DNA of 64,000 nucleotides from Paraburkholderia silvatlantica (GTDB taxonomy: Bacteria > Pseudomonadota > Gammaproteobacteria > Burkholderiales > Burkholderiaceae): assembly GCF_003096715.1 (NCBI RefSeq), contig NZ_QEOL01000004.1, positions 310,001 to 374,000 of the forward strand, in the 5' to 3' direction. Below the pieces are notes generated by a model that ran no database searches, was not told where the DNA came from, and saw only the letters and a program-made list of their open reading frames with translations. The first letter of the stretch is position 1. The number at the start of each line of letters is the position of its first letter. Shown piece after piece: positions 44,572 to 53,704 of the stretch. A program made the position numbers and the translations under genes.

Positions 44572-45158
44572 GATGCCGTTGCCGACACGACGCGCTCGAG
44601 CAAGGCGTCGTAGTCGGCCGCGGCGGGCGCGGTGTTGTCGAAGAGCAGAAGGCCGTCGAGCTGCGCGCCCGACGGCATGAAGCGCCGCTGCCGGTATTCG
44701 TCCCAGTGTGCGAGCTTGTAGGCATCGATCGGATGGGCGCGCGCGACGATGCGCGTGTGCGCCGTTTCCTCGCTCGTATGCACCCACACCACGGTGAGCC
44801 CCACCTCCTGACCGATGCCGAGCCAGGCGCGGTCGAACAGCTTGCGCTCGCGCACTTCGCGCGAAAGCGGACCGACCACGAGCACGCTCACGCCAAGCTC
44901 GAGGTTTTCGCGGGCGGTGTCGATGAGCCCCCGGTACTCGGGTTCGCGAAAATGCTGCAGGAAAAGCGGGCTGTCGCGATCGTTCGGATCGTGCGTGAGC
45001 GCGCCCATCGCCGCGGCGCTATAGCTGCCGTAGAGCGTGTCCTTGTCCAGCAGGCAGAATGGTTCGCCGGTCTGGCGGGCGAGCGGGGCGAACAGGCGTT
45101 TGGCGAGCGAGGTTTTGCCGGCGCCGGCGTGGCCGCAGAAGAACACGAGTCTCGTCAC
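44565..45158 (-). CDS. P-loop kinase/AAA-like ATPase, coupled to a CydX-like gene
   Basis: This 197-residue protein has the Walker A GHAGAGKTS (Lys15) at its N-terminus, a downstream LLDKDTLYG, a strand VSVLVVGPL, and the lid-like RIVARAHPIDAYKLAHWDEYRQRRF. It resembles small kinases of the zeta-toxin or adenylylsulfate kinase type, but I cannot fix the substrate. The start is GTG at 45158, overlapping the CydX-like stop (GTGA), so the two genes are translationally coupled. Confidence 0.8.
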   Translation of the reverse strand: MTRLVFFCGHAGAGKTSLAKRLFAPLARQTGEPFCLLDKDTLYGSYSAAAMGALTHDPNDRDSPLFLQHFREPEYRGLIDTARENLELGVSVLVVGPLSREVRERKLFDRAWLGIGQEVGLTVVWVHTSEETAHTRIVARAHPIDAYKLAHWDEYRQRRFMPSGAQLDGLLLFDNTAPAAADYDALLERVVSATASA

Positions 45159-45334
45159 GGGCGGCGCGCCTCGCCGTGTTGCGTGCCGGTGTCGCCCGGG
45201 GGGGCGCCTTTCGGGCCGGTTTGCCCGGGCTCATGTCCGTTCAGGAATTTGCCGTTGGCGTCGAGCCACATCACGTTGATGATGCCAAAGCCGAGCGCAA
45301 CGCCGATGCCGAGGATCCACGAGAAGTACCACAT
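45155..45334 (-). CDS. cydX: CydX-like small membrane protein, orphan
   Basis: This 59-residue protein begins MWYFSWILGIGVALGFGIIN, closely matching the transmembrane part of CydX, the small subunit of cytochrome bd oxidase, with the WYF and FGIIN features. The tail of about 28 residues is Gly/Pro-rich and longer than in E. coli CydX. No cydA or cydB lies nearby. The ATG at 45334 follows GAGGAGG. It could serve a bd oxidase encoded elsewhere, or have a separate role. Confidence 0.75.
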   Translation of the reverse strand: MWYFSWILGIGVALGFGIINVMWLDANGKFLNGHEPGQTGPKGAPPGDTGTQHGEARRP

Positions 45335-45497
45335 GGCCGCTGCCTCCTCTTTCTGGCGATTTGTGCCGATTTCGGGCGCTGCCGCGCATTCCCCAAAGCA
45401 TATAACAACGATGATCGGTCTGGCGCCGGTGCGGATATGATGGGCGCGAACCAGGAGCCAGGCCGGGACCGGCAGGTCCGGGAAGAGGAAAGCGCCC

Positions 45498-45944
45498 ATG
45501 CCGCCTTTGCCATCGCGCAGGTCGATTGCAAGTCTCGCCGCCGCCGTCACGGTGGCCGCGGCGTTCGCACTCGGCGGCTGCGCCGAAGAGCAGCCGCAGC
45601 CCATGCCATTCAAGCCGGTGCCGGCCGAACGCATCCTGAAGCCGGGCTACACCGAACCGGGCGAGGGCCTCGTGGCCGTGGACGTGCGCCGCGAGCGCAC
45701 CCGCAACGTCATCGTCAAATTCCGCGATGCGCCTGTCTACGTCGACGGCGAGCGCGTGACCGACCTCATGGACGGCGAGCACGTCGCGTTCTACCTCAAG
45801 CCGGGCGTGCACCGCATCGGCGTGACGACACAGTTCGATCCCGTAATCGAGCTGCGCTTTCTCGTGGATCCGCGTTACACCAACCGCGCGAGCGTCGCCT
45901 TCGACAAGGATCACCACATCGGCATCCGCCGCGTCGCGCAATAG
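45498..45944 (+). CDS. Putative lipoprotein
   Basis: This 148-residue protein has a lipobox LGGC with Cys28, then a Pro-rich linker and a compact beta domain (NVIVKFRDAPVYVDGERVTDL, then AFYLKPGVHRIGV). I recognise no family. The second part resembles proteins that present a PEGA-like fold, which is only a visual impression. The ATG at 45498 has GGAAGAGGAAAG upstream. It is divergent from the CydX-like gene. Confidence 0.75.
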   Translation: MPPLPSRRSIASLAAAVTVAAAFALGGCAEEQPQPMPFKPVPAERILKPGYTEPGEGLVAVDVRRERTRNVIVKFRDAPVYVDGERVTDLMDGEHVAFYLKPGVHRIGVTTQFDPVIELRFLVDPRYTNRASVAFDKDHHIGIRRVAQ

Positions 45945-45999
45945 GGCCGCCCGTTCGCCGCCGCCGTTGCGCGGCAGGCACGGGCAGTGCTCGCGGGCG

Positions 46000-46021
46000 C
46001 CAGTCAGGCCCCAGTCAGGCC
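46000..46021. repeat. Tandem 11-bp repeat, two copies
   Basis: CCAGTCAGGCC occurs twice in tandem (46000-46010, 46011-46021) in the gap before corA. It is short and may be a chance duplication. Confidence 0.6.
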
Positions 46022-46150
46022 CCGTCCGGCGGCCGCAGGCCGCCCGGGCACCCCGTCCAGGCGCCGCGGATCAACGGAACGCCTTACACTTGGCAACCGG
46101 TGCAACTCGAAGCGGCGCGGGCGCGACCCGCCGCGCGGAAGACAAGGAAC

Positions 46151-47128
46151 ATGCTAATCAACTGCGTCGCGTATCAAGGCGGCAAGAAACTGGCCGACGT
46201 CACGGTCGAAGCCATCAGCGACTATCTGGCGAAGCCCGAGTGTTTCGTCTGGATCGCGCTCAAGGATCCCGACGCCGGCGAAATGGCGGCGATGAAGGAG
46301 GAGTTCGGCCTGCATGCGCTCGCCATCGAAGACGTGATGAACGGCAACCAGCGGCCGAAGATCGAGGAATACGGCGACACGCTCTTTTGCGTGCTCCACA
46401 CGCTCGAACTCGACGACGACGGCGAAGTCATTACAGGCCAGGTGAACATCTTCGCCGGCCCCAATTTCGTGCTCTCGGTGCGCCACCGCGCGCAACAGGG
46501 TTTCACCGACGTGCGCGCGCGCTGCGAGCGCGAGCCCGAACTGCTGCGCGAAGGCTCAGGCTTCGTGCTCTACGCGCTGATGGACAGCGTGGTCGACCGC
46601 TACGCGCCAGTGCTCGAAACCCTCTCCAGCGAAATCGAGGAACTGGAGGACCGCATCTTCGAAAAACACGACCTCGCGGGCTCGCGCGCGATCATCGAGG
46701 ATCTCTATTCGCTCAAGCGCCGTCTCGTGATCATCGCGCACCACGTCACGCCGCTCGTCGATCCGGTGGGCAAGCTGATCGGCGGGCGCATTCCGCAAAT
46801 CTGCGTGGGCATGCAGGCCTATTACCGCGACGTCTACGACCACCTGCAGCGCGTGTCCAACATGATCGACGCGCGTCGCGAAATGATCGTCACGGCCATT
46901 CAGGTGAACCTCGGCATGATCTCGCTCGCGGAGAACGAGGTGACGAAGCGGCTCGGTTCGTTCGCCGCGCTGTTCGCCGTGCCGACGATGATCGCGGGCA
47001 TCTACGGCATGAACTTCGAGCATATTCCGGAACTGCATTTCAGATTCGGCTACCAGATCTGCCTCGCTGCCATGCTCGTGCTCGATCTCTTCCTGTTTTT
47101 CCTGTTTCGTCGTATCAACTGGCTCTGA
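46151..47128 (+). CDS. corA: CorA-like magnesium/cobalt transporter
   Basis: This 325-residue protein has a large cytosolic N-terminal domain (residues 1-260) and two C-terminal spans. The signature YGMNFEHIPE, equivalent to the GMN motif of CorA channels, lies near residue 285. It ends with a basic sequence, FRRINWL. Mg2+ import is expected. The ATG at 46151 follows AAGGA, and the long frame starting far upstream is spurious. Confidence 0.93.
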   Translation: MLINCVAYQGGKKLADVTVEAISDYLAKPECFVWIALKDPDAGEMAAMKEEFGLHALAIEDVMNGNQRPKIEEYGDTLFCVLHTLELDDDGEVITGQVNIFAGPNFVLSVRHRAQQGFTDVRARCEREPELLREGSGFVLYALMDSVVDRYAPVLETLSSEIEELEDRIFEKHDLAGSRAIIEDLYSLKRRLVIIAHHVTPLVDPVGKLIGGRIPQICVGMQAYYRDVYDHLQRVSNMIDARREMIVTAIQVNLGMISLAENEVTKRLGSFAALFAVPTMIAGIYGMNFEHIPELHFRFGYQICLAAMLVLDLFLFFLFRRINWL

Positions 47129-47235
47129 GGCGGGCGAGCCAGCTTCGCGTTGTTGCAGCGCCGCATGACGGCTCTCCGCCGCAGGCATAACGCGAAGTTG
47201 ACACCATGAATCGCCTGCGCCGAGAATGGGCCGGC

Positions 47236-47249
47236 AGGAAACGTTTGCG
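47236..47249. promoter_or_regulatory. Candidate RbsR operator before rbsB
   Basis: AGGAAACGTTTGCG contains the perfect palindrome AAACGTTT (47239-47246), the core of many LacI-family operators including ribose repressor sites. It lies 55 bp before rbsB, and a LacI-type gene is in the operon. Confidence 0.45.
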
Positions 47250-47303
47250 CATAACCAGAAAGCAGGGCCCAGCCGGGCCCGACAAACCGGAGACTTCCCA
47301 AAA

Positions 47304-48266
47304 ATGAACTCCCGCATTCGCCGCCGCATCCTTCTCGCCGCCAGCGCGCTCGCCACGACCGCCGTGACCGGCGCCTTGCCGCTCGCGGCGCGCGCACAGG
47401 CGCCTCACAAGCCGAAGGTCGCGCTCGTCATGAAGTCGCTCGCCAACGAGTTCTTCCTCACCATGGAGACCGGCGCGAAGGACTATCAGAAGCACAACGC
47501 CGACCAGTTCGATCTCATCACCAACGGCATCAAGAACGAGACCGACACCGCCGCGCAAATCCAGATCGTCGAGCAGATGATCGTCTCGAAGGTCGATGCC
47601 ATCGTGCTCGCGCCCGCCGACTCCAAGGCGCTCGTGCCCGTCGTGAAGAAGGCGGTGGATGCGGGCATCATCGTCGTGAACATCGACAACAAGCTCGACG
47701 CCGACGTGCTCAAGTCCAAGGACCTGAACGTGCCGTTCGTCGGCCCGGACAACCGCAAGGGCGCACGCCTCGTGGGCGACTACCTCGGCAAGCGCCTGAA
47801 GTCGGGCGACCAGGTGGGCATCGTCGAAGGCGTCTCCACCACGACCAACGCGCAGCAGCGCACCGCGGGCTTCAAGGACGCGATGGAGGCCGTGGGCGCG
47901 AAGATCGTCTCGACGCAGTCGGGCGAATGGGAGATCGACAAGGGCAACGCCGTCGCCTCCGCCATGCTCAATGAATATCCGGACATCAAGGCGCTCCTGT
48001 GCGGCAACGACAACATGGCGATCGGCGCCGTGTCGGCCGTGCGCGCGGCGGGCAAGCAGGGCAAGGTGTACGTGGTCGGCTACGACAACATCGACGCCAT
48101 CAAGCCTATGCTCAAGGACGGCCGCGTGCTCGCCACCGCCGACCAGTTCGCGGCGAAGCAGGCCGTGTTCGGTATCGACACGGCCCTGAAGGCGCTCAAG
48201 GAGCACAAGAAGCAGTCGGAGCTGTCGGGCATCGTCGAGACGCCCGTGGTGCTCGTCACGAAGTGA
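47304..48266 (+). CDS. rbsB: Ribose-type ABC transporter periplasmic binding protein RbsB
   Basis: This 320-residue protein has an N-terminal signal (MNSRIRRRILLAASALATTAV, then GALPLAARA before the mature QAPHKPKVALVMKS). The periplasmic binding fold includes TQSGEWEIDKGNAVASAML and a final VYVVGYDNIDAIKPML. The subgroup fits ribose or another pentose, and the adjacent ribokinase gene favours ribose. The ATG at 47304 follows GGAGA. Confidence 0.9.
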   Translation: MNSRIRRRILLAASALATTAVTGALPLAARAQAPHKPKVALVMKSLANEFFLTMETGAKDYQKHNADQFDLITNGIKNETDTAAQIQIVEQMIVSKVDAIVLAPADSKALVPVVKKAVDAGIIVVNIDNKLDADVLKSKDLNVPFVGPDNRKGARLVGDYLGKRLKSGDQVGIVEGVSTTTNAQQRTAGFKDAMEAVGAKIVSTQSGEWEIDKGNAVASAMLNEYPDIKALLCGNDNMAIGAVSAVRAAGKQGKVYVVGYDNIDAIKPMLKDGRVLATADQFAAKQAVFGIDTALKALKEHKKQSELSGIVETPVVLVTK

Positions 48267-48365
48267 AGCGCTGCTGGCAGGCGCCACGCCGTGCCGCGGC
48301 GGTATTTGCGTGCGCAACGCAATAAGGGCTCAAGAATCTCGCCGCGCAGCCGTTATTTGTACCGG

Positions 48366-48387
48366 GATGGCCGCATGGGCGGCCATC
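48366..48387 (+). other. Hairpin between rbsB and rbsA
   Basis: A perfect 9-bp stem (48366-48374 with 48379-48387) around ATGG lies in the 266-bp gap between rbsB and rbsA. There is no T-tract, so mRNA 3' protection or processing of rbsB is more likely than full termination. Confidence 0.5.
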
Positions 48388-48532
48388 TTCCGCTGTGCGG
48401 CGCATCGCTGCCCGGCGCGCCGTTCGAGGCATGCTCTACCGAAGCGTGCGGCGGCGGTGCGGACCCGCAGTATCCGGGCGGCGCGGCTCACCGGTTGAAC
48501 CCGGCGGCGCGGCTCGCGACTACAGGATCGTG

Positions 48533-50263
48533 ATGGATGCAAATGTCCCCGACGTAGCGTCACCTGGGCCCGCCGTGCTTACGGTTACGGGCGTCGGGAA
48601 GACCTACGGGCAGCCGGTGCTCGCCGACGTCAGCCTCGCGCTGCACGCCGGCGAAGTGCTTGCGCTCACGGGGGAGAACGGCGCGGGCAAGAGCACGCTC
48701 TCGAAGATCGTGAGCGGCCTCACGGCACCGGGCGCGGGCAGCATGGCGCTGATGGGCCGGCCTTACGCCCCGGCGAGCCGCCGCGAAGCCGAGGCGCTCG
48801 GCGTGCGCATGGTCATGCAGGAGCTGAACCTGCTGCCCACGCTGACCATTGCCGAGAATCTCTTTCTGGACCGCCTGCCGCAGTCGGGGGCGCTGCGGTT
48901 CGGCTGGATCGATCGCAGGCGGCTGCGTGAAAACGCGCGGGCCGCGATGGCGCAGGTCGGGCTCGAGGCGATCGACCCCGACACGCCGGTCGGGGAGCTG
49001 GGTATCGGGCATCAGCAGCTTGTGGAGATCGCGCGCAACCTGATCGGCAGCGCCGAGGGTGCCGAGCGCGCGGATGGTGCCTATGGCGCACATGGCAGCG
49101 ACATGCGCGTGCTGATCCTCGACGAGCCGACGGCCATGCTCACGGCTCGCGAGGTCGAGCTGCTGTTCGAGCAGATCGCGCGGCTGAAGGCGCGCGGCGT
49201 GGCGATCGTCTACATCTCGCACCGGCTCGAAGAACTCGAGCGCATCGCGCAGCGCGTCGCGGTGCTGCGCGACGGCAAGCTCGTGCGGGTGGACACCATG
49301 GCCAACCTCACGCCCGAGCGCATCGTCGCGCTGATGGTGGGGCGCGAGCTTGGCGAGCGCATCGATCTCGGGCAGCGGCGCATCGGCGCGCCGCTATTGA
49401 AGGTGGACGGGCTCACGCGCGCGAAGGCCGTGCGCGACGTGTCGTTCGAAGTGCGCGCAGGCGAGATTTTCGGCGTTTCGGGGCTGATCGGCGCGGGCAG
49501 GACGGAGCTGATGCGGCTCATCTACGGCGCCGACCGCATGGAGCGCGGCACGGTGGCGCTGGCGCCCACGCCGGGCGCGGCGCCGCAGCCGGTGCAGATC
49601 GCCTCGCCCGCCGATGCGGTTCGGCTCGGCATCGCGCTCATCACCGAGGACCGCAAGGGCGAAGGGCTGCTGCTGCCGCAGCCGCTCGCCGCGAACGTGA
49701 CGCTCGGCAACGTGGGCGCGGTATCGCGCTACGGCGTGGTGGACGCGGCCCGCGAGAACACCCTGGCGCGCACGCAGATCGACGCCCTGCGAATCCGCGC
49801 GTCCGGGCCCGCGCAGCCGGTGAGCGAGCTGTCGGGCGGCAACCAGCAGAAGGTGGTGATCGGCCGCTGGCTCGCGCGCGACATTACGCAGTCGATGCGC
49901 GTCGTGCTGTTCGACGAGCCCACGCGCGGCATCGACGTCGGCGCGAAGTTCGACATCTACGCGCTGATGGGCGCGCTCGCGCGCGAAGGCCGGGCGCTCG
50001 TGGTGGTGTCGAGCGACCTGCGCGAGCTGATGCTGATCTGCGACCGCATCGGCGTGATGTCGGCGGGCAAGATGACCGCCATCTACGGTCGCGACGAGTG
50101 GAGCCAGGACAAGCTGCTGGCCGCCGCGTTCGCGGGGCTGCGCGCCGAGGATGCGCTGGTTGCGAACGCGTGCGATCTGCCTGAAATGGGCGATGGGCCG
50201 CCACACGTGGAGACGGGCAAGCCGCAGGAACGAAACGACGACCCACGAGGGAGCGCTTCATGA
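48533..50263 (+). CDS. rbsA: Ribose-type ABC transporter ATPase RbsA (two NBDs)
   Basis: This 576-residue tandem ATPase has an N-terminal Walker A GENGAGKS (Lys53) and Walker B VLILDEPTA. The second domain has the usual degenerate Walker A GLIGAGRTE and an intact signature LSGGNQQK. An Ala/Gly insertion of about 20 residues follows EIARNLIG in the first domain, so the signature-to-Walker B distance is longer than usual. The ATG at 48533 follows AGGATCG. The gene overlaps rbsC by four bases. Confidence 0.9.
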   Translation: MDANVPDVASPGPAVLTVTGVGKTYGQPVLADVSLALHAGEVLALTGENGAGKSTLSKIVSGLTAPGAGSMALMGRPYAPASRREAEALGVRMVMQELNLLPTLTIAENLFLDRLPQSGALRFGWIDRRRLRENARAAMAQVGLEAIDPDTPVGELGIGHQQLVEIARNLIGSAEGAERADGAYGAHGSDMRVLILDEPTAMLTAREVELLFEQIARLKARGVAIVYISHRLEELERIAQRVAVLRDGKLVRVDTMANLTPERIVALMVGRELGERIDLGQRRIGAPLLKVDGLTRAKAVRDVSFEVRAGEIFGVSGLIGAGRTELMRLIYGADRMERGTVALAPTPGAAPQPVQIASPADAVRLGIALITEDRKGEGLLLPQPLAANVTLGNVGAVSRYGVVDAARENTLARTQIDALRIRASGPAQPVSELSGGNQQKVVIGRWLARDITQSMRVVLFDEPTRGIDVGAKFDIYALMGALAREGRALVVVSSDLRELMLICDRIGVMSAGKMTAIYGRDEWSQDKLLAAAFAGLRAEDALVANACDLPEMGDGPPHVETGKPQERNDDPRGSAS

Positions 50264-51342
50264 CGAACGACCCGTTGCGCGGGCAACCGTCGCCTCAGGG
50301 TGACGAAAGCGGTGGGCGAACCCGTTCGACCAAAATCGTGCCGCCCGCCGCGCCGCAGCCGCATGCGATGCAAGCGAGCGGCAAGCCCGTGGGTACGCGC
50401 CTTGGCTTTTCGAACTACCTGGGCCTCGCGCTCGCGCTGATCGCGATGATCGTGCTGTTCTCGCTGCTGAGTTCGCACTTCCTCACGTACGATACGTTCA
50501 GCACGATCGCGAACCAGATTCCCGATCTCGTGGTGATGGCAGTGGGCATGACTTTCGTGCTGATCATCGCGGGCATCGATCTTTCGGTGGGCTCGGTGCT
50601 CGCGCTCGGCGCGTCGGTAGTGAGCGTGGCGTCGCTCAAGTGGGGCTGGGGCGCGCTGCCGGCGGCGCTGCTCGGCCTCGTCGCCGCGGCGGCCACGGGC
50701 ACGCTCACGGGCGCGGTGACGGTGGGCTGGCGCATCCCGTCGTTCATCGTCTCGCTCGGCGTGCTCGAAGCGGCGCGCGGGCTCGCGTACCAGATGACGA
50801 ATTCGCGCACGGCGTATATCGGCGACGCGTTCGACTTTCTCTCGAACCCGATCGCATTCGGCATTTCGCCGGCGTTCCTGATCGCGGTGGCGGTGATGGT
50901 GATCGCGCAGCTGACGCTCACGCGCACGGTGTTCGGAAGGTATCTGATCGGTATCGGTACCAACGAGGAGGCGGTGCGCCTGGCGGGCGTCGATCCGCGG
51001 CCGTACAAGGTGATCGTGTTCGCGCTGATGGGCGCGCTTTCCGGGCTCGCGGCGCTGTTCCAGATTTCGCGCCTCGAAGCCGCCGATCCGAACGCGGGCG
51101 TGGGGTTGGAGCTGCAGGTGATCGCGGCCGTGGTGATCGGCGGCACGAGCCTGATGGGCGGGCGCGGCTCGGTCATCAGCACGTTCTTCGGCGTGCTGAT
51201 CATCTCGGTGCTGGCCGCGGGGCTCGCGCAGATCGGCGCGAACGAGCCCACCAAACGCATCATCACCGGCGCGGTGATCGTCGTGGCGGTCGTGCTCGAC
51301 ACGTATCGCAGCAGGCGAAGTCGTAAAGGCGGCAGGCCATAA
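50260..51342 (+). CDS. rbsC: Ribose-type ABC transporter permease RbsC
   Basis: This 360-residue protein has about eight to ten spans. Family motifs include IIAGIDLSVGSVLALGASV, GTNEEAVRLAGVDP and VVIGGTSLMGGRGS. The first 45 residues are a hydrophilic Pro/Gln-rich extension, longer than in E. coli RbsC. Its start overlaps the rbsA stop (ATGA). Confidence 0.91.
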   Translation: MTNDPLRGQPSPQGDESGGRTRSTKIVPPAAPQPHAMQASGKPVGTRLGFSNYLGLALALIAMIVLFSLLSSHFLTYDTFSTIANQIPDLVVMAVGMTFVLIIAGIDLSVGSVLALGASVVSVASLKWGWGALPAALLGLVAAAATGTLTGAVTVGWRIPSFIVSLGVLEAARGLAYQMTNSRTAYIGDAFDFLSNPIAFGISPAFLIAVAVMVIAQLTLTRTVFGRYLIGIGTNEEAVRLAGVDPRPYKVIVFALMGALSGLAALFQISRLEAADPNAGVGLELQVIAAVVIGGTSLMGGRGSVISTFFGVLIISVLAAGLAQIGANEPTKRIITGAVIVVAVVLDTYRSRRSRKGGRP

Positions 51343-51480
51343 CAATTTTTCGAGGGCGCGGTCCGCAATGCAGCGCGGGCCGGCGGAAATGACCGGGAAA
51401 GCGACGCCAGACCAAACCAACAACGGGCGCGCAGAGAGCCGGCAGCAACAGGGCAGCAAAAAAGCAGGAGCAACATAAAG

Positions 51481-52518
51481 ATGGCGACGATCAAGGATGT
51501 GGCCGCCGTGGCGGGGGTGTCTTTCACGACGGTGTCGCATGTGGTGAACAATTCGCGTCCGGTGTCGGCGGACGTGCGGGCCAAGGTCGAGCGTGCGATC
51601 CGCGACCTGAACTACGTGCCGTCGGCGGTGGCGCGCTCGCTCAAGGCGCGTGCCACGGCGACCGTGGGTCTGCTCGTGCCGAACGGCACCAACCCGTATT
51701 TCGCCGAGCTTGCACGCGGCGTCGAGGACGCCTGCGCGCGCAAGGGCTACTGCGTGTTCTTCTGCAACTCCGACGACGACCCGGTCAAGCAGCGCAGCTA
51801 CCTGCGCGTGCTGCAGGAAAAGCGCATCGACGGCCTCATCGTCGCCTCGGCCGGCGACGACGCCGTGCTGGCTTCGACGCTTGCCGACGCGCGCGAGCCG
51901 ATCGTCGTCATCGACCGCAACATCGAGGGGCTCGACGCCGATCTCGTGCAGATCGACCACGAGCGCGGCGCCTGGCTCGCCACGCGGCACCTGCTCGAAC
52001 TCGGCCACTCGCGCATTGGCTGCATCACCGGGCCGGTGACGACCGCGGTCAGCGCGATGCGCATGCACGGTTTTCTGCGCGCCATGTCCGAGCGCGGCGT
52101 GGAGATCGCGCCGGGGGCGATCGTCGAAAGCGATTTTTCAGGCGCGGGCGGCTACCGCGCGGCGGCGCAGCTGTTCGACAGCGTGCGGCCGACAGCGATC
52201 TTCGCCGGCAACGACATGATGGGCATCGGCGCCTTGCGCGCGGCCGCCGAGCGCGGCTTGCGCGTACCGGGCGACTGCTCGATCATCGGCTTCGACGACA
52301 TCGAGCTTGGCAACTTCACCTGGCCCGCGCTCTCGACGGTCGGCCAGCCGGCGCGCGCGCTCGGCGACATGGCGGCGCTCACGCTGATCGAGCGCATCGC
52401 GAACACGTGCGAGGAAGGCGCGAGGGCGCGGCGCCGCGTCATGCCGCCAACGCTCTTCGCCCGCGAATCGACGGGGCCCTGGGTCGGCGCTGAAGAATAC
52501 GCACCGCTTGCGGCCTGA
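51481..52518 (+). CDS. rbsR: LacI family regulator, RbsR-like
   Basis: This 345-residue protein has a LacI HTH at its very start (MATIKDVAAVAGVSFTTVSH), the hinge helix ARSLKARATAT and an effector domain ending at the RESTGP motif of family members. It is embedded between the transporter and kinase genes, so ribose-responsive repression of the operon is inferred. AGGAG lies 11 bp before the ATG at 51481. Confidence 0.88.
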   Translation: MATIKDVAAVAGVSFTTVSHVVNNSRPVSADVRAKVERAIRDLNYVPSAVARSLKARATATVGLLVPNGTNPYFAELARGVEDACARKGYCVFFCNSDDDPVKQRSYLRVLQEKRIDGLIVASAGDDAVLASTLADAREPIVVIDRNIEGLDADLVQIDHERGAWLATRHLLELGHSRIGCITGPVTTAVSAMRMHGFLRAMSERGVEIAPGAIVESDFSGAGGYRAAAQLFDSVRPTAIFAGNDMMGIGALRAAAERGLRVPGDCSIIGFDDIELGNFTWPALSTVGQPARALGDMAALTLIERIANTCEEGARARRRVMPPTLFARESTGPWVGAEEYAPLAA

Positions 52519-52562
52519 GGCAGGGCGGCCGTACCGAAGGCGCAAGCCATCGAGGAGGCATC

Positions 52563-53504
52563 GTGACGACTGACGCAGCAAAGCGGACCGACGCGCGCGC
52601 TCGCGTGGCCGTGGTCGGCAGTCTGAATATGGATCTCGTCGCGCGTGCGCCGCGCTTGCCGTCTCCCGGCGAGACGCTCGCGGGCAATGCGTTTGCGCAG
52701 GTGGCCGGAGGCAAGGGCGGCAACCAGGCGGTGGCCGCGGCGCGCCTGGGGGCCCAGGTGGCGATGATCGGCCGGGTCGGCGCCGACAGCAACGGCGAAG
52801 TATTGCGCGCGGGGCTGATGGCGGAAGGTATCGACTGCGGCGCGCTCGAAACGTCGCCGGGTGCGCCAACCGGCGTGGCGTTGATCATCGTCGACGACGC
52901 GAGCCAGAACGCCATCGTCATCGTGGCCGGCAGCAACGGCGAACTCACGCCCGAAACGATCCGGCGCCATGAGGCCGTGCTCGCGCAGGCCGACGTCGTG
53001 GTCTGCCAGCTCGAAACGCCCCCGGATGCCGTGGCGGCCGCGCTCGCCGCCGCACGGCGGCTCGGCAAGATCACCATCCTCAATCCGGCGCCCGCCACGG
53101 GGCCGCTACCCGCGCAGTGGCTTGCGCTCGTCGACTACCTCGTGCCGAACGAACTGGAGGCCGCGACGCTCACCGGCGTGCCCGCGGGCACGCCCGAAGA
53201 GGCCGCGCACGCGGCGTTGGCGCTGCGCGAGGCGGGCGCGCGCAACGTGCTGGTGACGCTCGGTGCGCAGGGCGTATGTGCGCTGCTGGAGGGCGCCGGG
53301 CCGGCCCATCTGCCCGCGCCGCGCGTGGATGCCGTGGACACGACGGCGGCCGGCGACACCTTCATCGGCGCATTCGCCGCGCGCCTTGCCGCCGGCGCGC
53401 CTGCGCTCGAGGCCATTGCGTTCGCGCTGCGCGCGGCGTCGGTCTCCGTCACGCGCGCGGGCGCACAACCTTCCATTCCGACGCTCGCCGAACTCGCGGG
53501 CTGA
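52563..53504 (+). CDS. rbsK: Ribokinase
   Basis: This 313-residue PfkB kinase has the first signature VAGGKGGNQAVAAARLG near residue 50 and the second, DTTAAGDTFIGAFAARLA, with catalytic Asp265. It phosphorylates ribose at O5. The start is GTG at 52563 after GAGGAGG. It is the last gene of the cluster. No rbsD mutarotase is present. Confidence 0.92.
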   Translation: MTTDAAKRTDARARVAVVGSLNMDLVARAPRLPSPGETLAGNAFAQVAGGKGGNQAVAAARLGAQVAMIGRVGADSNGEVLRAGLMAEGIDCGALETSPGAPTGVALIIVDDASQNAIVIVAGSNGELTPETIRRHEAVLAQADVVVCQLETPPDAVAAALAAARRLGKITILNPAPATGPLPAQWLALVDYLVPNELEAATLTGVPAGTPEEAAHAALALREAGARNVLVTLGAQGVCALLEGAGPAHLPAPRVDAVDTTAAGDTFIGAFAARLAAGAPALEAIAFALRAASVSVTRAGAQPSIPTLAELAG

Positions 53505-53704
53505 GCGAATCTGGTGGTCCTGCAGGCATAGCCGGCAAGACGCCGGTTACTCGTCCTGCTCATGAATGATTGGATGATTTGCGCCAATACTTCATACCAT
53601 ATACACATTTCAAGACCATGAAGGCCCCTGCCGTAAACGCCTGTTAGAGCGGTAACTCCAGGTCGGGCGCCAGGCCCGGCCACACGACAAACGTTGGGGG
53701 AGAC

